52,307 nt of DNA from CG2-30-36-39 sp964433225 (GTDB lineage: Bacteria; Patescibacteriota; Microgenomatia; UBA1400; PJMF01). A program made the position numbers and the translations under genes. Of this stretch, positions 8,309 to 17,018 are shown in pieces. Positions within the stretch are counted from its first letter, which is position 1. The number at the start of each line of letters is the position of its first letter. The notes beneath the pieces are model-generated. The model ran no database searches. It worked only from the letters and a program-made list of their open reading frames with translations, and had not been told where the DNA came from. The stretch is from assembly GCA_964433225.1 (NCBI GenBank), contig CAYSQA010000005.1, positions 1-52,307 of the forward strand. The letters run 5' to 3'.

Positions 8309-9394
8309 ATGTCTGATGCTGGTGAAATTTCTTCTACAACCCAAAAGTTCCTTGATATTTTTGATATCACTAATAATGTTGTCGTTTTAAAAGATGGCAC
8401 AATATCTTTGGTGATGGTAATCAGTGCGATGAACTTTGGTTTACTAGCCGAGCAAGAACAAGATGCCATTATTTATGCTTATGCTGCTTTACTTAATTCA
8501 TTAAATTTTCCGATTCAAATTATTATTAGTTCAAAAACAAAAGATGCGACTGCCTATTTGAGGTTATTAGATGAACAAGCAGCCAAAGCTTCTACTTTAG
8601 AAAAAAAAGACTTAATTGGTCGCTATCAACAATTTGTCGGTCAACTAATTAAAGAAAGAAATGTTTTAGATAAGAAATTTTATGTGGTAGTGCCAGCAGC
8701 ACCCGCTGAAGTTGGTATGATTACTCCACAAACCGTCCTTCCCGGTAAAAATGAGCCTGTTTTAACTAGAGAACAAAAGGCTGCCGTTATCGAAAAAGGC
8801 TTGGGTGTTTTAGAACCAAGAAGAGATCATTTAATTGCCCAATTTAATAGAATTGGGCTTTATGCTAGACAATTAGATACCCAAGAAATTATTGAGATTT
8901 TCTATAATAGCTATAATCCTGAAGCTTATGAGGGCCAACAAATTACTGATAGTAAAGACTACACCACCATGGTTGTGCAGGCCAAAACAATTCCAGACGC
9001 CGATTCTCTCAAAGCGCTCACAACAGATAATAATTCTTCACAAGAACAAGTTAATTCTTTGACTGATATTCCTCCAGCTGGAATTGCCGAAATAACTGAA
9101 TCTGCTGTTGTTCCAAAAGAAATTCCTGATATGCCACAGAATACTCCTCCAGCCAACAATGTGAACATTGAACAAACTTCAGCTCAACAACCAATTCCAG
9201 AAAAAGAATTACCTAAACCACAACTGCCAACACAACAAACTGTTTTTCAAGCTGAAGTCCCACCTTCTGTCCCAACAACTAATCCTCAGCCAGTTCAACC
9301 AGGAGTTGAAAAAACACAGCCAATTGTTCCAGAAGTAAAAATAGCGCAACAACCAAGGGTAGAGCAAACCATGCCTCCGGTCGCTGAGCTTTAA
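8309..9394 (+). CDS. VirB4/TraC N-terminal-domain-like protein without ATPase domain
   Basis: The 361-residue protein starts with FLDIFDITNNVVVLKDGTIS and continues through AEQEQDAIIYAYAALLNSL and FPIQIIISS. This resembles the N-terminal domain of VirB4/TraC ATPases, but no Walker motifs follow. After about residue 230 it becomes a Pro/Gln/Thr-rich disordered tail. It lies 34 bp before the full VirB4 gene. Standalone proteins of this kind accompany VirB4 in CPR secretion loci, and the likely role is a structural partner at the membrane. The match is by pattern recognition, so the family call is less sure than for the neighbours. Confidence 0.7.
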   Translation: MSDAGEISSTTQKFLDIFDITNNVVVLKDGTISLVMVISAMNFGLLAEQEQDAIIYAYAALLNSLNFPIQIIISSKTKDATAYLRLLDEQAAKASTLEKKDLIGRYQQFVGQLIKERNVLDKKFYVVVPAAPAEVGMITPQTVLPGKNEPVLTREQKAAVIEKGLGVLEPRRDHLIAQFNRIGLYARQLDTQEIIEIFYNSYNPEAYEGQQITDSKDYTTMVVQAKTIPDADSLKALTTDNNSSQEQVNSLTDIPPAGIAEITESAVVPKEIPDMPQNTPPANNVNIEQTSAQQPIPEKELPKPQLPTQQTVFQAEVPPSVPTTNPQPVQPGVEKTQPIVPEVKIAQQPRVEQTMPPVAEL

Positions 9395-9411
9395 TAGAAA
9401 TAGTTATGGAG

Positions 9412-9420
9412 TGTTAAAAT
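9412..9420 (+). promoter_or_regulatory. Extended -10 upstream of VirB4
   Basis: TGT followed by TAAAAT (9415-9420) forms a TGn-extended -10 with 8 nt to the ATG at 9429, giving a predicted leaderless or near-leaderless start inside the operon. Confidence 0.45.
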
Positions 9421-9428
9421 AAAAACCA

Positions 9429-11498
9429 ATGCCCTTTCAGTTACCATTTTTAAACCCAAAAAAAACAGATAATCAGCCAGAAATAACTCCTGAACAAAAA
9501 CAAATGGAGAAAATCAAAGAGTTTTCTCAAGGTTTGGTAACAATTCAAGATATTATTGCGCCAGAAGCAATTGAAGTTGATTTTACTTATCAACAAATCA
9601 ACTCGACTTACACCAGAACATTATTTGTGGCTGGCTATCCAAGAACAGTTCCAGCCAACTGGTTATCTCCTTTGATTAATTATCCAAATCAAGCCAATAT
9701 CTCGATGTTTATTTATCCTGTTGACTCTGCTGAGGTCTTAGATAACTTGAAAAGAAAAATTACTGAAATGGAGGCTGAAATCCAATCAGATATTAGGTCC
9801 GGAAAAATTAGTAATATTAATACTGAAATTAAGTTGGGCGATGCCAGAACAATTAGAGAACAACTAGCAGCTGGCGCTGAAAGATTTTTTCAATTTGGGC
9901 TTTATGTAACCCTTACTTCCCCAAGTTTGGACAGCTTAAATAAAGTAACCAAAAACATTCAATCAATGTTGGGTTCATTACTAATTGTCTCTAAAAAGGC
10001 TACTTTACAAATGGATGAGGGCTTCAAAACAACCCTGCCAATGGGAAGAGACAAGTTAATGGTTACCCGCAATATGGATACAACTTCATTGGCGACAACT
10101 TTTCCTTTTACTTCTTCAGAGCTTACCATGGAAACAGGTATCCTCTATGGCATTAATGAGCACAATGATTCTTTAGTTATTTTTGACAGATTTAAAATGG
10201 AAAATGCCAATATGGTGATTTTTGCTAAATCAGGTGCTGGTAAATCTTACACGGTTAAATTGGAAGTTATTCGTCAATTAATGTTTGATGCTGAAGTAAT
10301 TGTTCTTGATCCAGAACATGAATATGAAGAGTTGGCTAAAAAAGTAGGCGGAGAATATATTAACTTTACTTTTGGTTCAAAAACTAAAATTAATCCATTT
10401 GATTTATCAGCCATGTATGAAGAAGGTGAAAATGAACTTGGCCAAAAGATTCTTACCCTTCACGGCCTACTAAAAGTAATGCTGGGAAACATGACTTCTC
10501 AACAAGAGGCTTTATTAGATAGAGCGTTAATCTCGGCTTATAAGGCCAAAGGAATTACTCCAGACCCAGTCACTCAAACCAATGAACCACCGTTAATGGA
10601 AGATCTTTATAAAGCTCTAATTGGTATGGAAAACGATGAAGCAAATGATATTGCGGCTAGACTAGAAAAATTTATTACTGGTTCTTTTCGAGGTATTTTT
10701 GATAAACCATCCAACCTAGATATTACTAATCCATTTACTGTTTTTTCTGTTAAGGAAATGGAAGAAGAGCTTAGACCAATTGCCATGTTCATTATTCTTG
10801 ATTTTATTTGGACAAGAGTTAAAAAAGATCTTAAAAGAAGAATCCTGGTAATTGATGAAGCTTGGTACTTTATGAAGCATAAAGATAGTGCTTCATTTAT
10901 TCACTCCATGGTTAAGCGAGCTAGAAAATATTACTTAGGAATTACCACTATTACTCAAGACGTTGAAGATTTTATTCATAATGACTATGGTAAAGCAATT
11001 GTGAGTAATGCTTCGATTCAGTTTTTAATGAAACAATCTACCGCTTCAATCCCGGTTTTAGCAGAGACTTTCTATCTTTCTGAAGGAGAAAGACAGTTGT
11101 TAGTCTCTTCAGATGTTGGTGAGGGCATCTTTTTTGCTGGGCAAAACCATGTCGCTCTCAGAGTAGTAGCCAGTGATGAGGAGCATGAAGTCATCACTAC
11201 CAATCCAGAAGAAATCTTAAAAAGAAAAGAAGAAGAAAAAAAACTGAAACTAGCTCAACTTGAAGCCCAAAAACAACCAAAGGAAAAACCAAAGTTTTCA
11301 TTTGGTATTCCTAATAAACAACAAACACCACTAGAAAACCAAGTTCCTATTAATTCCGAAATAGAGGCTGAAGAGAGTCCCGTTGAAGAACAAGTCGTTC
11401 CTTCAACTCAGACAACTTCTCAACAACAAGTCGCAGCAAACAAACAATCTTACGCTGGATATTACACTATTGATGACTATTCTCCCCCCAAAAATTAG
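9429..11498 (+). CDS. virB4: VirB4-family type IV secretion ATPase
   Basis: The 689-residue protein has an N-terminal VirB4/TraC domain (about 30-250) and a RecA-like motor. The Walker A is AKSGAGKSYT near residue 266, followed by VLDPEHEYEELA, and the Walker B is ILVIDEAWYFMK near 472. TTITQDVEDF and related C-terminal motor motifs follow. The last ~70 residues are a Gln/Glu-rich tail. The protein should be the hexameric cytoplasmic ATPase that powers pilus assembly and substrate transfer. It works with the PrgI protein upstream, the pilin cluster at 24-27 kb and the VirD4-like ATPase at 40.5 kb. dnaA follows under its own promoter. Confidence 0.93.
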   Translation: MPFQLPFLNPKKTDNQPEITPEQKQMEKIKEFSQGLVTIQDIIAPEAIEVDFTYQQINSTYTRTLFVAGYPRTVPANWLSPLINYPNQANISMFIYPVDSAEVLDNLKRKITEMEAEIQSDIRSGKISNINTEIKLGDARTIREQLAAGAERFFQFGLYVTLTSPSLDSLNKVTKNIQSMLGSLLIVSKKATLQMDEGFKTTLPMGRDKLMVTRNMDTTSLATTFPFTSSELTMETGILYGINEHNDSLVIFDRFKMENANMVIFAKSGAGKSYTVKLEVIRQLMFDAEVIVLDPEHEYEELAKKVGGEYINFTFGSKTKINPFDLSAMYEEGENELGQKILTLHGLLKVMLGNMTSQQEALLDRALISAYKAKGITPDPVTQTNEPPLMEDLYKALIGMENDEANDIAARLEKFITGSFRGIFDKPSNLDITNPFTVFSVKEMEEELRPIAMFIILDFIWTRVKKDLKRRILVIDEAWYFMKHKDSASFIHSMVKRARKYYLGITTITQDVEDFIHNDYGKAIVSNASIQFLMKQSTASIPVLAETFYLSEGERQLLVSSDVGEGIFFAGQNHVALRVVASDEEHEVITTNPEEILKRKEEEKKLKLAQLEAQKQPKEKPKFSFGIPNKQQTPLENQVPINSEIEAEESPVEEQVVPSTQTTSQQQVAANKQSYAGYYTIDDYSPPKN

Positions 11499-11517
11499 TT
11501 TTTAATTAAAATTCCCC

Positions 11518-11548
11518 TTGACAAATTGTGGAAAACTAGGTGTATAAC
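11518..11548 (+). promoter_or_regulatory. dnaA promoter with embedded DnaA-box-like site
   Basis: A consensus -35 TTGACA (11518-11523) and -10 TATAAC (11543-11548) are separated by a long 19-bp spacer. The spacer contains TGTGGAAAA, one mismatch from a reverse DnaA box (TGTGNATAA). DnaA bound there would overlap RNA polymerase, which fits autorepression. A leader of about 60 nt then carries an AGGAG site before the ATG at 11614. Confidence 0.7.
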
Positions 11549-11613
11549 TAAGCAATCAAATCGGAACTGCCCTCTTAGATTTTATTGTCAAAACCTGTCC
11601 TATTAAGGAGAAA

Positions 11614-13104
11614 ATGTTTACTAAAGCACTTGATTCAAGTGAAGTGATTAAAGTCTGGAAAGCCAGCCAAGAAAGTCTTAAAACCCAATTAACACCAGCT
11701 GTGTTTAATACTTGGATTGTTTCTAATCCATTAACCAAGGTAGAGGTTGATCAACAAAATCAAGCCTTAGCGACAATTACTTGTCCAACCGCTTTTCATG
11801 CCACTAACTTAAAAAAAAATCTTTATGTTCAAATCAAAGAAACTTTGGAAAAAGAATTAAATAAAGCTGTCGAACTTGAATTTATTGTCGGCAACCCTAT
11901 AGAACTTGCTAGAAGTAATGAACAAACAATAAGTTCAGATAAAAAAACTTCAACAAAAACCAATCTTTTATCATATTCTAGAGAGACTGGATCCCCCACT
12001 GTGGACGAGCTGTTTTCAGCTCATACTCTCCAAGCTAGTTTTCAAGATCGAGCCAAAGTTGCAGCTAGAAGAGTCGGGCTCAGAGAAGATTATACTTTCA
12101 AAACTTTTGCTGTTTCGACTACCAATGAGATGGCTCATGCGGCTGCTACTGCTGTCTCCAACAACCCTGGGGTAGCTTATAACCCTCTTTTTCTTTATGG
12201 TGGGGTTGGGGTTGGTAAAACTCATTTAATGCAAGCTATTGGTCATAACATTCTCAAACAAAATCCAGAAACAAACATCATCTACTGTACTGGTGAAGAA
12301 TTCACTAACGAGATTGTTAACGCTATTCAAAAGAAAAAAGCCTTTGATTTTAAAAGAAAATACCGTAATACTCAGGTTTTATTGATTGACGATGTTCAGT
12401 TTATTGCTGGAAAGAATGCCGTCCAAGAAGAGTTTTTTCATACCTTTAACGCTTTAACCAAACAAGCTTCTCAAATTATTCTCACTTCAGATCGGCCTCC
12501 TCACGAAATTAATTTGCTTGAATCAAGATTAAGATCCAGATTTGAAGCTGGCTTAATGATTGATATCCAACAACCTTCCTTCGAGTTAAGAACTGCTATT
12601 TTACTAATCAAGGCTCAAGCAAATAATCTTGATTTACCAATGGAATTAGCTCAATTAATTTCTTCTAAAGTAGATGGAGCTAGAAGAATTGAAGGTATTG
12701 TTAAACTACTTCGTTCAGAAGTAGAACTGAAACAAAAAACTATCAATGAAGAATTAATTCAAAGCTTACTTAAAACAGAAGCCCCTGCTAATAGATTGAT
12801 TATTAGAGCCAAACCTCAAGACGTAATTAAGACTGTAGCCAACCATTACCGCATTAAACAAAGTGCTTTAAAGGGTAAAAGGAGAACCAAAGAGATTGTT
12901 AACGCTAGACATTTAGCCATGTATTTACTTAGAACTGAGTTAAATATGCCTTTGGAAGAAATTGGTAAATGGTTCTCTGGCAGAGATCATACAAGTGTGT
13001 TGCATGCTATTAAAAAAATAGAAAAGGAAAAAGACGAGGAAGGATTGATAAAACAAGATATTTCTGCTTTAAGAATGTCTTTAACAGCAGTCTCTAAACA
13101 ATAG
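11614..13104 (+). CDS. dnaA: Chromosomal replication initiator DnaA
   Basis: The 496-residue protein has the four DnaA domains. Domain I covers about residues 1-85 and a short linker follows. The AAA+ core has Walker A GGVGVGKTH near 195, Walker B LLIDDVQFIAGK near 256 and the arginine-rich sensor region ESRLRSRFEAG. C-terminal domain IV carries the DnaA-box-recognition signature GRDHTSVLHAIKKIE near 455. It is of ordinary length. It binds DnaA boxes and the DnaA-trio to melt the origin lying just downstream. Translation starts at the ATG with TTAAGGAGAAA directly before it. A DnaA-box-like site in its promoter suggests feedback control. Confidence 0.98.
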   Translation: MFTKALDSSEVIKVWKASQESLKTQLTPAVFNTWIVSNPLTKVEVDQQNQALATITCPTAFHATNLKKNLYVQIKETLEKELNKAVELEFIVGNPIELARSNEQTISSDKKTSTKTNLLSYSRETGSPTVDELFSAHTLQASFQDRAKVAARRVGLREDYTFKTFAVSTTNEMAHAAATAVSNNPGVAYNPLFLYGGVGVGKTHLMQAIGHNILKQNPETNIIYCTGEEFTNEIVNAIQKKKAFDFKRKYRNTQVLLIDDVQFIAGKNAVQEEFFHTFNALTKQASQIILTSDRPPHEINLLESRLRSRFEAGLMIDIQQPSFELRTAILLIKAQANNLDLPMELAQLISSKVDGARRIEGIVKLLRSEVELKQKTINEELIQSLLKTEAPANRLIIRAKPQDVIKTVANHYRIKQSALKGKRRTKEIVNARHLAMYLLRTELNMPLEEIGKWFSGRDHTSVLHAIKKIEKEKDEEGLIKQDISALRMSLTAVSKQ

Positions 13105-13373
13105 TTTTCAACAATTGTGAAAAACTTTGGGGATAACTAAGTGGAAAGGTGTTGGAAAACTTTGAATAACTTTTTAAATTTGTGAAAAAGCTCTCGATTT
13201 TCACAGAGTTTTCCTGCACAATACACAAAGTTTTTCAGAATTGTAAAACTGATGAATACACATCGTTTTTTATCAATTAACTAGAGTAATTTATGAGGTT
13301 TTTTCCACTTATCAACAGCCTCTATTATTACTACAACAATTATATTTATATAGATAGTTAGAAAAGATCTTTT
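13105..13373 (+). other. oriC: Replication origin oriC (dnaA-dnaN intergenic)
   Basis: The 269-bp gap holds five sites one mismatch from a DnaA box: 13116-13124, 13128-13136, 13161-13169 and 13181-13189 (reverse orientation), and TTATCAACA at 13309-13317 (forward). The forward box is followed by GCC and then the triplets CTA TTA TTA CTA CAA CAA TTA (13322-13342) and an AT-rich run. That is the DnaA box / GC step / DnaA-trio / AT-rich layout of the bacterial basal unwinding system. The + strand changes from C-rich to G-rich across this gap in sampled rows. No ribosome site is clear for dnaN apart from a weak purine run. Confidence 0.85.
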
Positions 13374-14477
13374 ATGAAAATTAGAGTTTTACAAGAAAAT
13401 CTAAAAACAGCTTTAACTAATTTACAAAAAGCAATTCCTAGCAAACCTCAATTACCAATTTTGTCATCGATTTATTTAAAAGCAGAAAATAATCAATTGG
13501 TTTTGGCAGCGACAGATTTATTTCTGGGAATAAAAAATGTTATTCCTGCTCAGATAGAACAATCAGGTAGTTGTGTTATACCTGGTGATATTTTTAAAAA
13601 CTTGGTTTTTTCTTTTTCAGCAGGAGAAATCATCTTTGAACAAAAAGATAAATCTTTAGTCATTAGTTATGAAAAAAGCAAAAGTTCTCTCCCCTATCAA
13701 TCAGCAGAAGAATATCCTCAATTTCCTGAAGTAACTGGTGAAGATTTTTCTTTGGATAAAAACTTATTGGCTAAAATTGATAAATATATTACTTTTGCTG
13801 CAGCTCAAGACTTAACTAGACCAGTTTTAACTTCGCTGCTTTTTAGTTTTAAAGAACAAGGTTTAGAAATTGCTGCTACAGATGGTTACAGATTAGCAAC
13901 GATGAAAGCTCACAGTCAAAAACTAGGTTTTGAGAAAGAATTGTTAATCCCTGTAAAAGCCCTTAATGAAGTATTTAGAATGATGGCCCAAACAGAGTCA
14001 GACAAAGTTGTTTTTAGAGTCTCTGAAGAGCTTAAACAAGTCTTATTTGTGGTTGATGGGATTGAGATTTATGTCAGATTAATTGAAGGAGAATACCCAC
14101 CTTACGAAAAAATTATTCCCGCTGAGTTTGTTCATACCATAAAACTAGATCTTTCAGAGTTAGCTAGTCAAGTCAAAAGAGCTTATTTATTTTCGAAAGA
14201 CGCTTCAAACATCGTCAAATTATTTTTATCTCCAAATAAATTAATAGTTAAAGCGGTTTCTCCTGCTGCCGGAGAATATACAGGCGAGATCGAGATCGAC
14301 TTTACTGGTGAAGAACAAGAAGTGGCTTTTAATGCAATGTATTTATTAGATTTCTTAAATACTCAAAAAGAAGGTGAGATTATTTTTCAGCTCAATGAAA
14401 GTTTGAAACCAGTAGCGTTTAGTTTTCCTGAAGAACGAGATATTTTATATATCGTGATGCCTTTTAGAACCAATTAA
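13374..14477 (+). CDS. dnaN: DNA polymerase III sliding clamp (beta subunit)
   Basis: The 367-residue protein matches the three-domain beta clamp. It begins MKIRVLQENLKTALTNLQKAI, has LPILSSIYLKAENNQLVLAATDL in the first domain and ATDGYRLAT in the second, and ends with the clamp hallmark YIVMPFRTN, which forms part of the partner-binding pocket. It is normal in length. It encircles DNA and holds polymerase III and other replication factors. Its place directly after oriC is the classical one. The ATG at 13374 is the first in frame with the conserved N-terminus. Confidence 0.97.
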   Translation: MKIRVLQENLKTALTNLQKAIPSKPQLPILSSIYLKAENNQLVLAATDLFLGIKNVIPAQIEQSGSCVIPGDIFKNLVFSFSAGEIIFEQKDKSLVISYEKSKSSLPYQSAEEYPQFPEVTGEDFSLDKNLLAKIDKYITFAAAQDLTRPVLTSLLFSFKEQGLEIAATDGYRLATMKAHSQKLGFEKELLIPVKALNEVFRMMAQTESDKVVFRVSEELKQVLFVVDGIEIYVRLIEGEYPPYEKIIPAEFVHTIKLDLSELASQVKRAYLFSKDASNIVKLFLSPNKLIVKAVSPAAGEYTGEIEIDFTGEEQEVAFNAMYLLDFLNTQKEGEIIFQLNESLKPVAFSFPEERDILYIVMPFRTN

Positions 14478-14488
14478 AAGCTAAGTTG

Positions 14489-14497
14489 TGATATAAT
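14489..14497 (+). promoter_or_regulatory. Extended -10 promoter of rpmH, leaderless
   Basis: TGA plus TATAAT (14492-14497) is a perfect TGn-extended -10. The ATG of rpmH follows after 8 nt with no Shine-Dalgarno, so transcription should begin at or within a base or two of the start codon. Confidence 0.7.
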
Positions 14498-14505
14498 CCT
14501 CGCCT

Positions 14506-14661
14506 ATGGCAAAGACAAAACGAACTTGGAATCCTAAAAAGAAAAAAAGATTAAGAACTCACGGCTTCTTGAAAAGAATGGCTTCTCATGCTGGTAAGTT
14601 AGTTCTTAAAAGAAGAAGACAAAAGGGTCGTAAAAAATTAACCGTAATTAAAAAAGTTTAA
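14506..14661 (+). CDS. rpmH: 50S ribosomal protein L34
   Basis: The short frame encodes 51 residues beginning MAKTKRTWNPKKKKRLRTHG and containing FLKRMASHAGKLVLKRRRQKGRKKL, which is the bL34 family from end to end. CPR and some other lineages have this slightly longer N-terminus. It is a basic protein of the large ribosomal subunit. It sits in the conserved dnaN - rpmH - rnpA order. It is too short for usual gene-length cut-offs but unmistakable. Its promoter is an extended -10 directly before the ATG. Confidence 0.97.
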   Translation: MAKTKRTWNPKKKKRLRTHGFLKRMASHAGKLVLKRRRQKGRKKLTVIKKV

Positions 14662-14741
14662 TTTTTTTTGCGTTTCGCTTTATTTTCTCTACTGAAAAAG
14701 TAATAATATTGGGTTGATAGTAAGTTTTACTTTATCTTTTT

Positions 14742-15101
14742 ATGCTAGCCAAAACACACCGTTTAAATTTGAAGTTATTATCGACTAAAAGTCTTTTTCT
14801 TAATGGTTTTTTTTGGAAGGGAAAATTAATTATAGCCAACTTTGATTTTTTAGGTGGTGAAAAAAATCAATTTGCCGTTATTATTCCTAAAAAAATTGTT
14901 AGTTTAGCTTCAGCTAGAAACAAGCTAAAAAGATTTATTTTTAATAATTTTCCTCAAGAACTAGTAATTTATAAACCAACCAACTTAAGATTGGTAATTA
15001 GGTTAAGGCATAACTTAGATTTTATTAACCATGAGACTATGCTTAGTGAAGATCTAAAGAGTCTTTTTACCTTTATTCAACAGCATGGCAAAAAAACTTA
15101 G
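14742..15101 (+). CDS. rnpA: Ribonuclease P protein component
   Basis: The 119-residue basic protein carries the RNase P signature SARNKLKR (Arg59-Arg64, the RNR-box helix) and the surrounding beta-sheet pattern. It binds the catalytic RNA and helps mature pre-tRNA 5' ends. It follows rpmH, as in most bacteria, and its 3' end overlaps yidD by 17 bp, indicating coupled translation. The N-terminus is divergent from model RnpA proteins but the length is normal. The RNA partner is not in this window. Confidence 0.92.
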   Translation: MLAKTHRLNLKLLSTKSLFLNGFFWKGKLIIANFDFLGGEKNQFAVIIPKKIVSLASARNKLKRFIFNNFPQELVIYKPTNLRLVIRLRHNLDFINHETMLSEDLKSLFTFIQQHGKKT

Positions 15102-15291
15102 ATATTTAATTTTTAGTCTTTATCAAGGTATTGGTAGTTTTAAACATCAACTTCTCTACTCTGTTTTTGGTTTTAGTAGTCGGTGTAAACACACCCCTAC
15201 CTGCAGCCGATATACTCAAGCAGAAATCGAAAGACATGGTACAATCGTTGGATCAATAAAAGGGTTAATTCGTCTATTAACTTGTTGGTAA
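15085..15291 (+). CDS. yidD: Membrane protein insertion efficiency factor YidD
   Basis: The 68-residue protein has the YidD pattern: an amphipathic N-terminal helix (YLIFSLYQGIGSFKH), then CKHTPTCSRYTQAEIERHG with Cys34 and Cys40, and SIKGLIRLLTCW at the end. It assists YidC-mediated insertion at the cytoplasmic face of the membrane. Its start overlaps rnpA, and yidC follows after 9 bp, so the three genes form one unit. The C-terminus is cut shorter than in many homologues, ending directly after the conserved Cys-Trp. Confidence 0.93.
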   Translation: MAKKLRYLIFSLYQGIGSFKHQLLYSVFGFSSRCKHTPTCSRYTQAEIERHGTIVGSIKGLIRLLTCW

Positions 15292-15300
15292 AAGGAACAA

Positions 15301-16053
15301 ATGGGATATTTAATTGAACAAAGCGTTAATTTTTTAATTTTTCTTAGTGAAACTTTTGGTAGTTTGGGCTGGTCAATTATTGTTTTTACTTTATTGACTA
15401 AGTTTGCTGTTTTTCCTTTGGCTAATTCTTCACTTAAAGCCCAAAAACAACTCCAACAGCTACAACCAGAACTAAAAAAATTGAGTAAAAAATATGGCAA
15501 AAATAAACAACAACTCCAAAAAGCTCAACTCGAACTTTACCAAAAATACAATGCTAATCCAATTGCTGGTTGTATTCCCCAAATTTTACAGTTTGTTGTA
15601 ATTATTATTCTTTACCAAGCAATGCTTAAGTTTTTAAATGGAGGACTACCTGAAAGCATGGATCTTAATTTTTTATGGTTTAACGTTACCCAAACAGACT
15701 CAACCTTTATTTTACCAATTCTAGCTGGTTTAACCCAATTAGTTTTATCTTTAATGATTGCACCTGGTGCTGAAATTAGAGACATTGTGCCAAATAAGAG
15801 TAATAGTAAAAAAGTAAAAGAAGCCAACGCAAAGGAAGAAGATACCGCTGAAATGGCTGCCACCATGCAACAACAAATGTTGTTTGTGATGCCGGTTATT
15901 ATGGGTGTAGTTGCTGCCCAGTTTCCAGCAGGCTTAGCTCTTTATTGGGTTGTGAGTAATATCTTCACCATTGGTCAACAATATTTTATTTCTGGCTGGG
16001 GTGGGTTAAAAACTTATTACCAAAGATTTATAGGAAAATATGCAAAAAATTAA
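15301..16053 (+). CDS. yidC: Membrane protein insertase YidC/Oxa1
   Basis: The 250-residue protein has the Oxa1/YidC core of five membrane helices. Key stretches are LGWSIIVFTLLTKFAVFPL, a Gln/Lys-rich coiled-coil hairpin, NPIAGCIPQILQFVV, and a C-terminal pair with FPAGLALYWVVSNIFTIGQQ. It lacks the large periplasmic domain of proteobacterial YidC, as in monoderm-type bacteria. It inserts proteins into the cytoplasmic membrane alone or with SecYEG. An AAAGGAAC site precedes the ATG. The 3' end overlaps jag by 14 bp. Confidence 0.95.
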   Translation: MGYLIEQSVNFLIFLSETFGSLGWSIIVFTLLTKFAVFPLANSSLKAQKQLQQLQPELKKLSKKYGKNKQQLQKAQLELYQKYNANPIAGCIPQILQFVVIIILYQAMLKFLNGGLPESMDLNFLWFNVTQTDSTFILPILAGLTQLVLSLMIAPGAEIRDIVPNKSNSKKVKEANAKEEDTAEMAATMQQQMLFVMPVIMGVVAAQFPAGLALYWVVSNIFTIGQQYFISGWGGLKTYYQRFIGKYAKN

Positions 16054-16507
16054 AAGCAGAATCACTCTTATTTTTGATTTTTATGGAATTGAAGAAGCAG
16101 AGATTGGGTTTGAAGAAACTCGCGAAGATGACAAAATTTATTTAAACGTCATTCTTCCAGAAGAAAAGGCGAAACATTTTATTGGAGCCAAAGGTGAGAC
16201 TTTGGAAGCCATTGAAATGTTAGTTCGTTTGGCCCACCAAGATGAAATTACAGAAGAAGAACGTCTCCTTATTGATATTAATGGTTACCGAAAAGAACGA
16301 GAAGCCAGACTACAAGAAAGAGCTTTAGCGGTTGCTGAAAAAGTTAGAGAATCAGGTCGAGAGTATGTCTTTAATGATCTTAATTCCTATGAGAGATTTT
16401 TAGTCCACTCAGCAATCGGTAATAATGAAGACTTCGCTGATATTGAGACTTTCTCTGAAGATGATACTTTTGGTAGAGTGTTAGTGGTTCGTAAAAAACA
16501 AGCCTAA
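16040..16507 (+). CDS. khpB: RNA-binding KH-R3H protein (Jag/KhpB)
   Basis: The 155-residue protein contains a KH domain with the GxxG-type loop (KHFIGAKGETLEAI, residues 45-58) and a C-terminal R3H domain with REYVFNDLNSYERFLVHSAI. The extra N-terminal Jag domain of Firmicutes homologues is absent or very short. The family binds RNA and is linked to cell elongation and division in Gram-positive bacteria. It overlaps yidC by 14 bp, matching the common yidC-jag pair. Confidence 0.92.
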   Translation: MQKIKSRITLIFDFYGIEEAEIGFEETREDDKIYLNVILPEEKAKHFIGAKGETLEAIEMLVRLAHQDEITEEERLLIDINGYRKEREARLQERALAVAEKVRESGREYVFNDLNSYERFLVHSAIGNNEDFADIETFSEDDTFGRVLVVRKKQA

Positions 16508-16535
16508 AGCTTAGTCAAAAAGGTTAATAAAGATA

Positions 16536-16955
16536 ATGGAGTTAAAAATTTACACAGATGGTGGTTCTAGAGGTAATCCAGGAATAGCTGGTGGTGGAGT
16601 GGTTGTTGAGAACCAAGGTGAAATAATCTTTGAAAAATCAGTTTTTTTTGGCCAAAAGACCAACAATGAGGCTGAATATTTGGCTTTTTTAACAGCTCTA
16701 GAATGGTTGGTTGATTTTTCTGCTAAAAATCAAATTAGCAAAGTTGATTTTTTTCTAGATTCTAAGTTAGTGGTTGAACAAATCAACAAAAACTGGAAGA
16801 TTAAAGAAGACAGATTAAAAAAGCTTGTCAATGAAGCTTGGACAAAGTTAGTGACTCTCCCCTACCCGATTAAAATTAATCATGTTCTGAGAAATAAAAA
16901 TGCTGTGGCTGATGCCTTAGCCAATCAAGCAATGGATTCTTATTCTGAAGTTTAA
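16536..16955 (+). CDS. rnhA: Ribonuclease HI family protein
   Basis: The 139-residue protein starts MELKIYTDGGSRGNPG and shows the RNase H acidic set: Asp8 in TDGG, Glu47 in NNEAEY, Asp75 in LDSKLVVEQ and a late Asp in NAVADALANQA. It resembles the short RNase HI form without the basic protrusion. It would degrade the RNA of RNA/DNA hybrids such as R-loops and primer remnants. It follows jag by 28 bp and has no strong promoter of its own. The gene symbol is by family resemblance. Confidence 0.9.
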   Translation: MELKIYTDGGSRGNPGIAGGGVVVENQGEIIFEKSVFFGQKTNNEAEYLAFLTALEWLVDFSAKNQISKVDFFLDSKLVVEQINKNWKIKEDRLKKLVNEAWTKLVTLPYPIKINHVLRNKNAVADALANQAMDSYSEV

Positions 16956-17018
16956 ACAGTTTTTAAGACTTCTCCTTTCCAAGATCTAGTTAAATCCATA
17001 CAATAGACTTACCTGTCT

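Noticed and set aside
14661..14700. GCG-TTT-CGC hairpin after rpmH as a terminator
   Set aside because: A 3-bp stem after a T-run is too weak to support a call.
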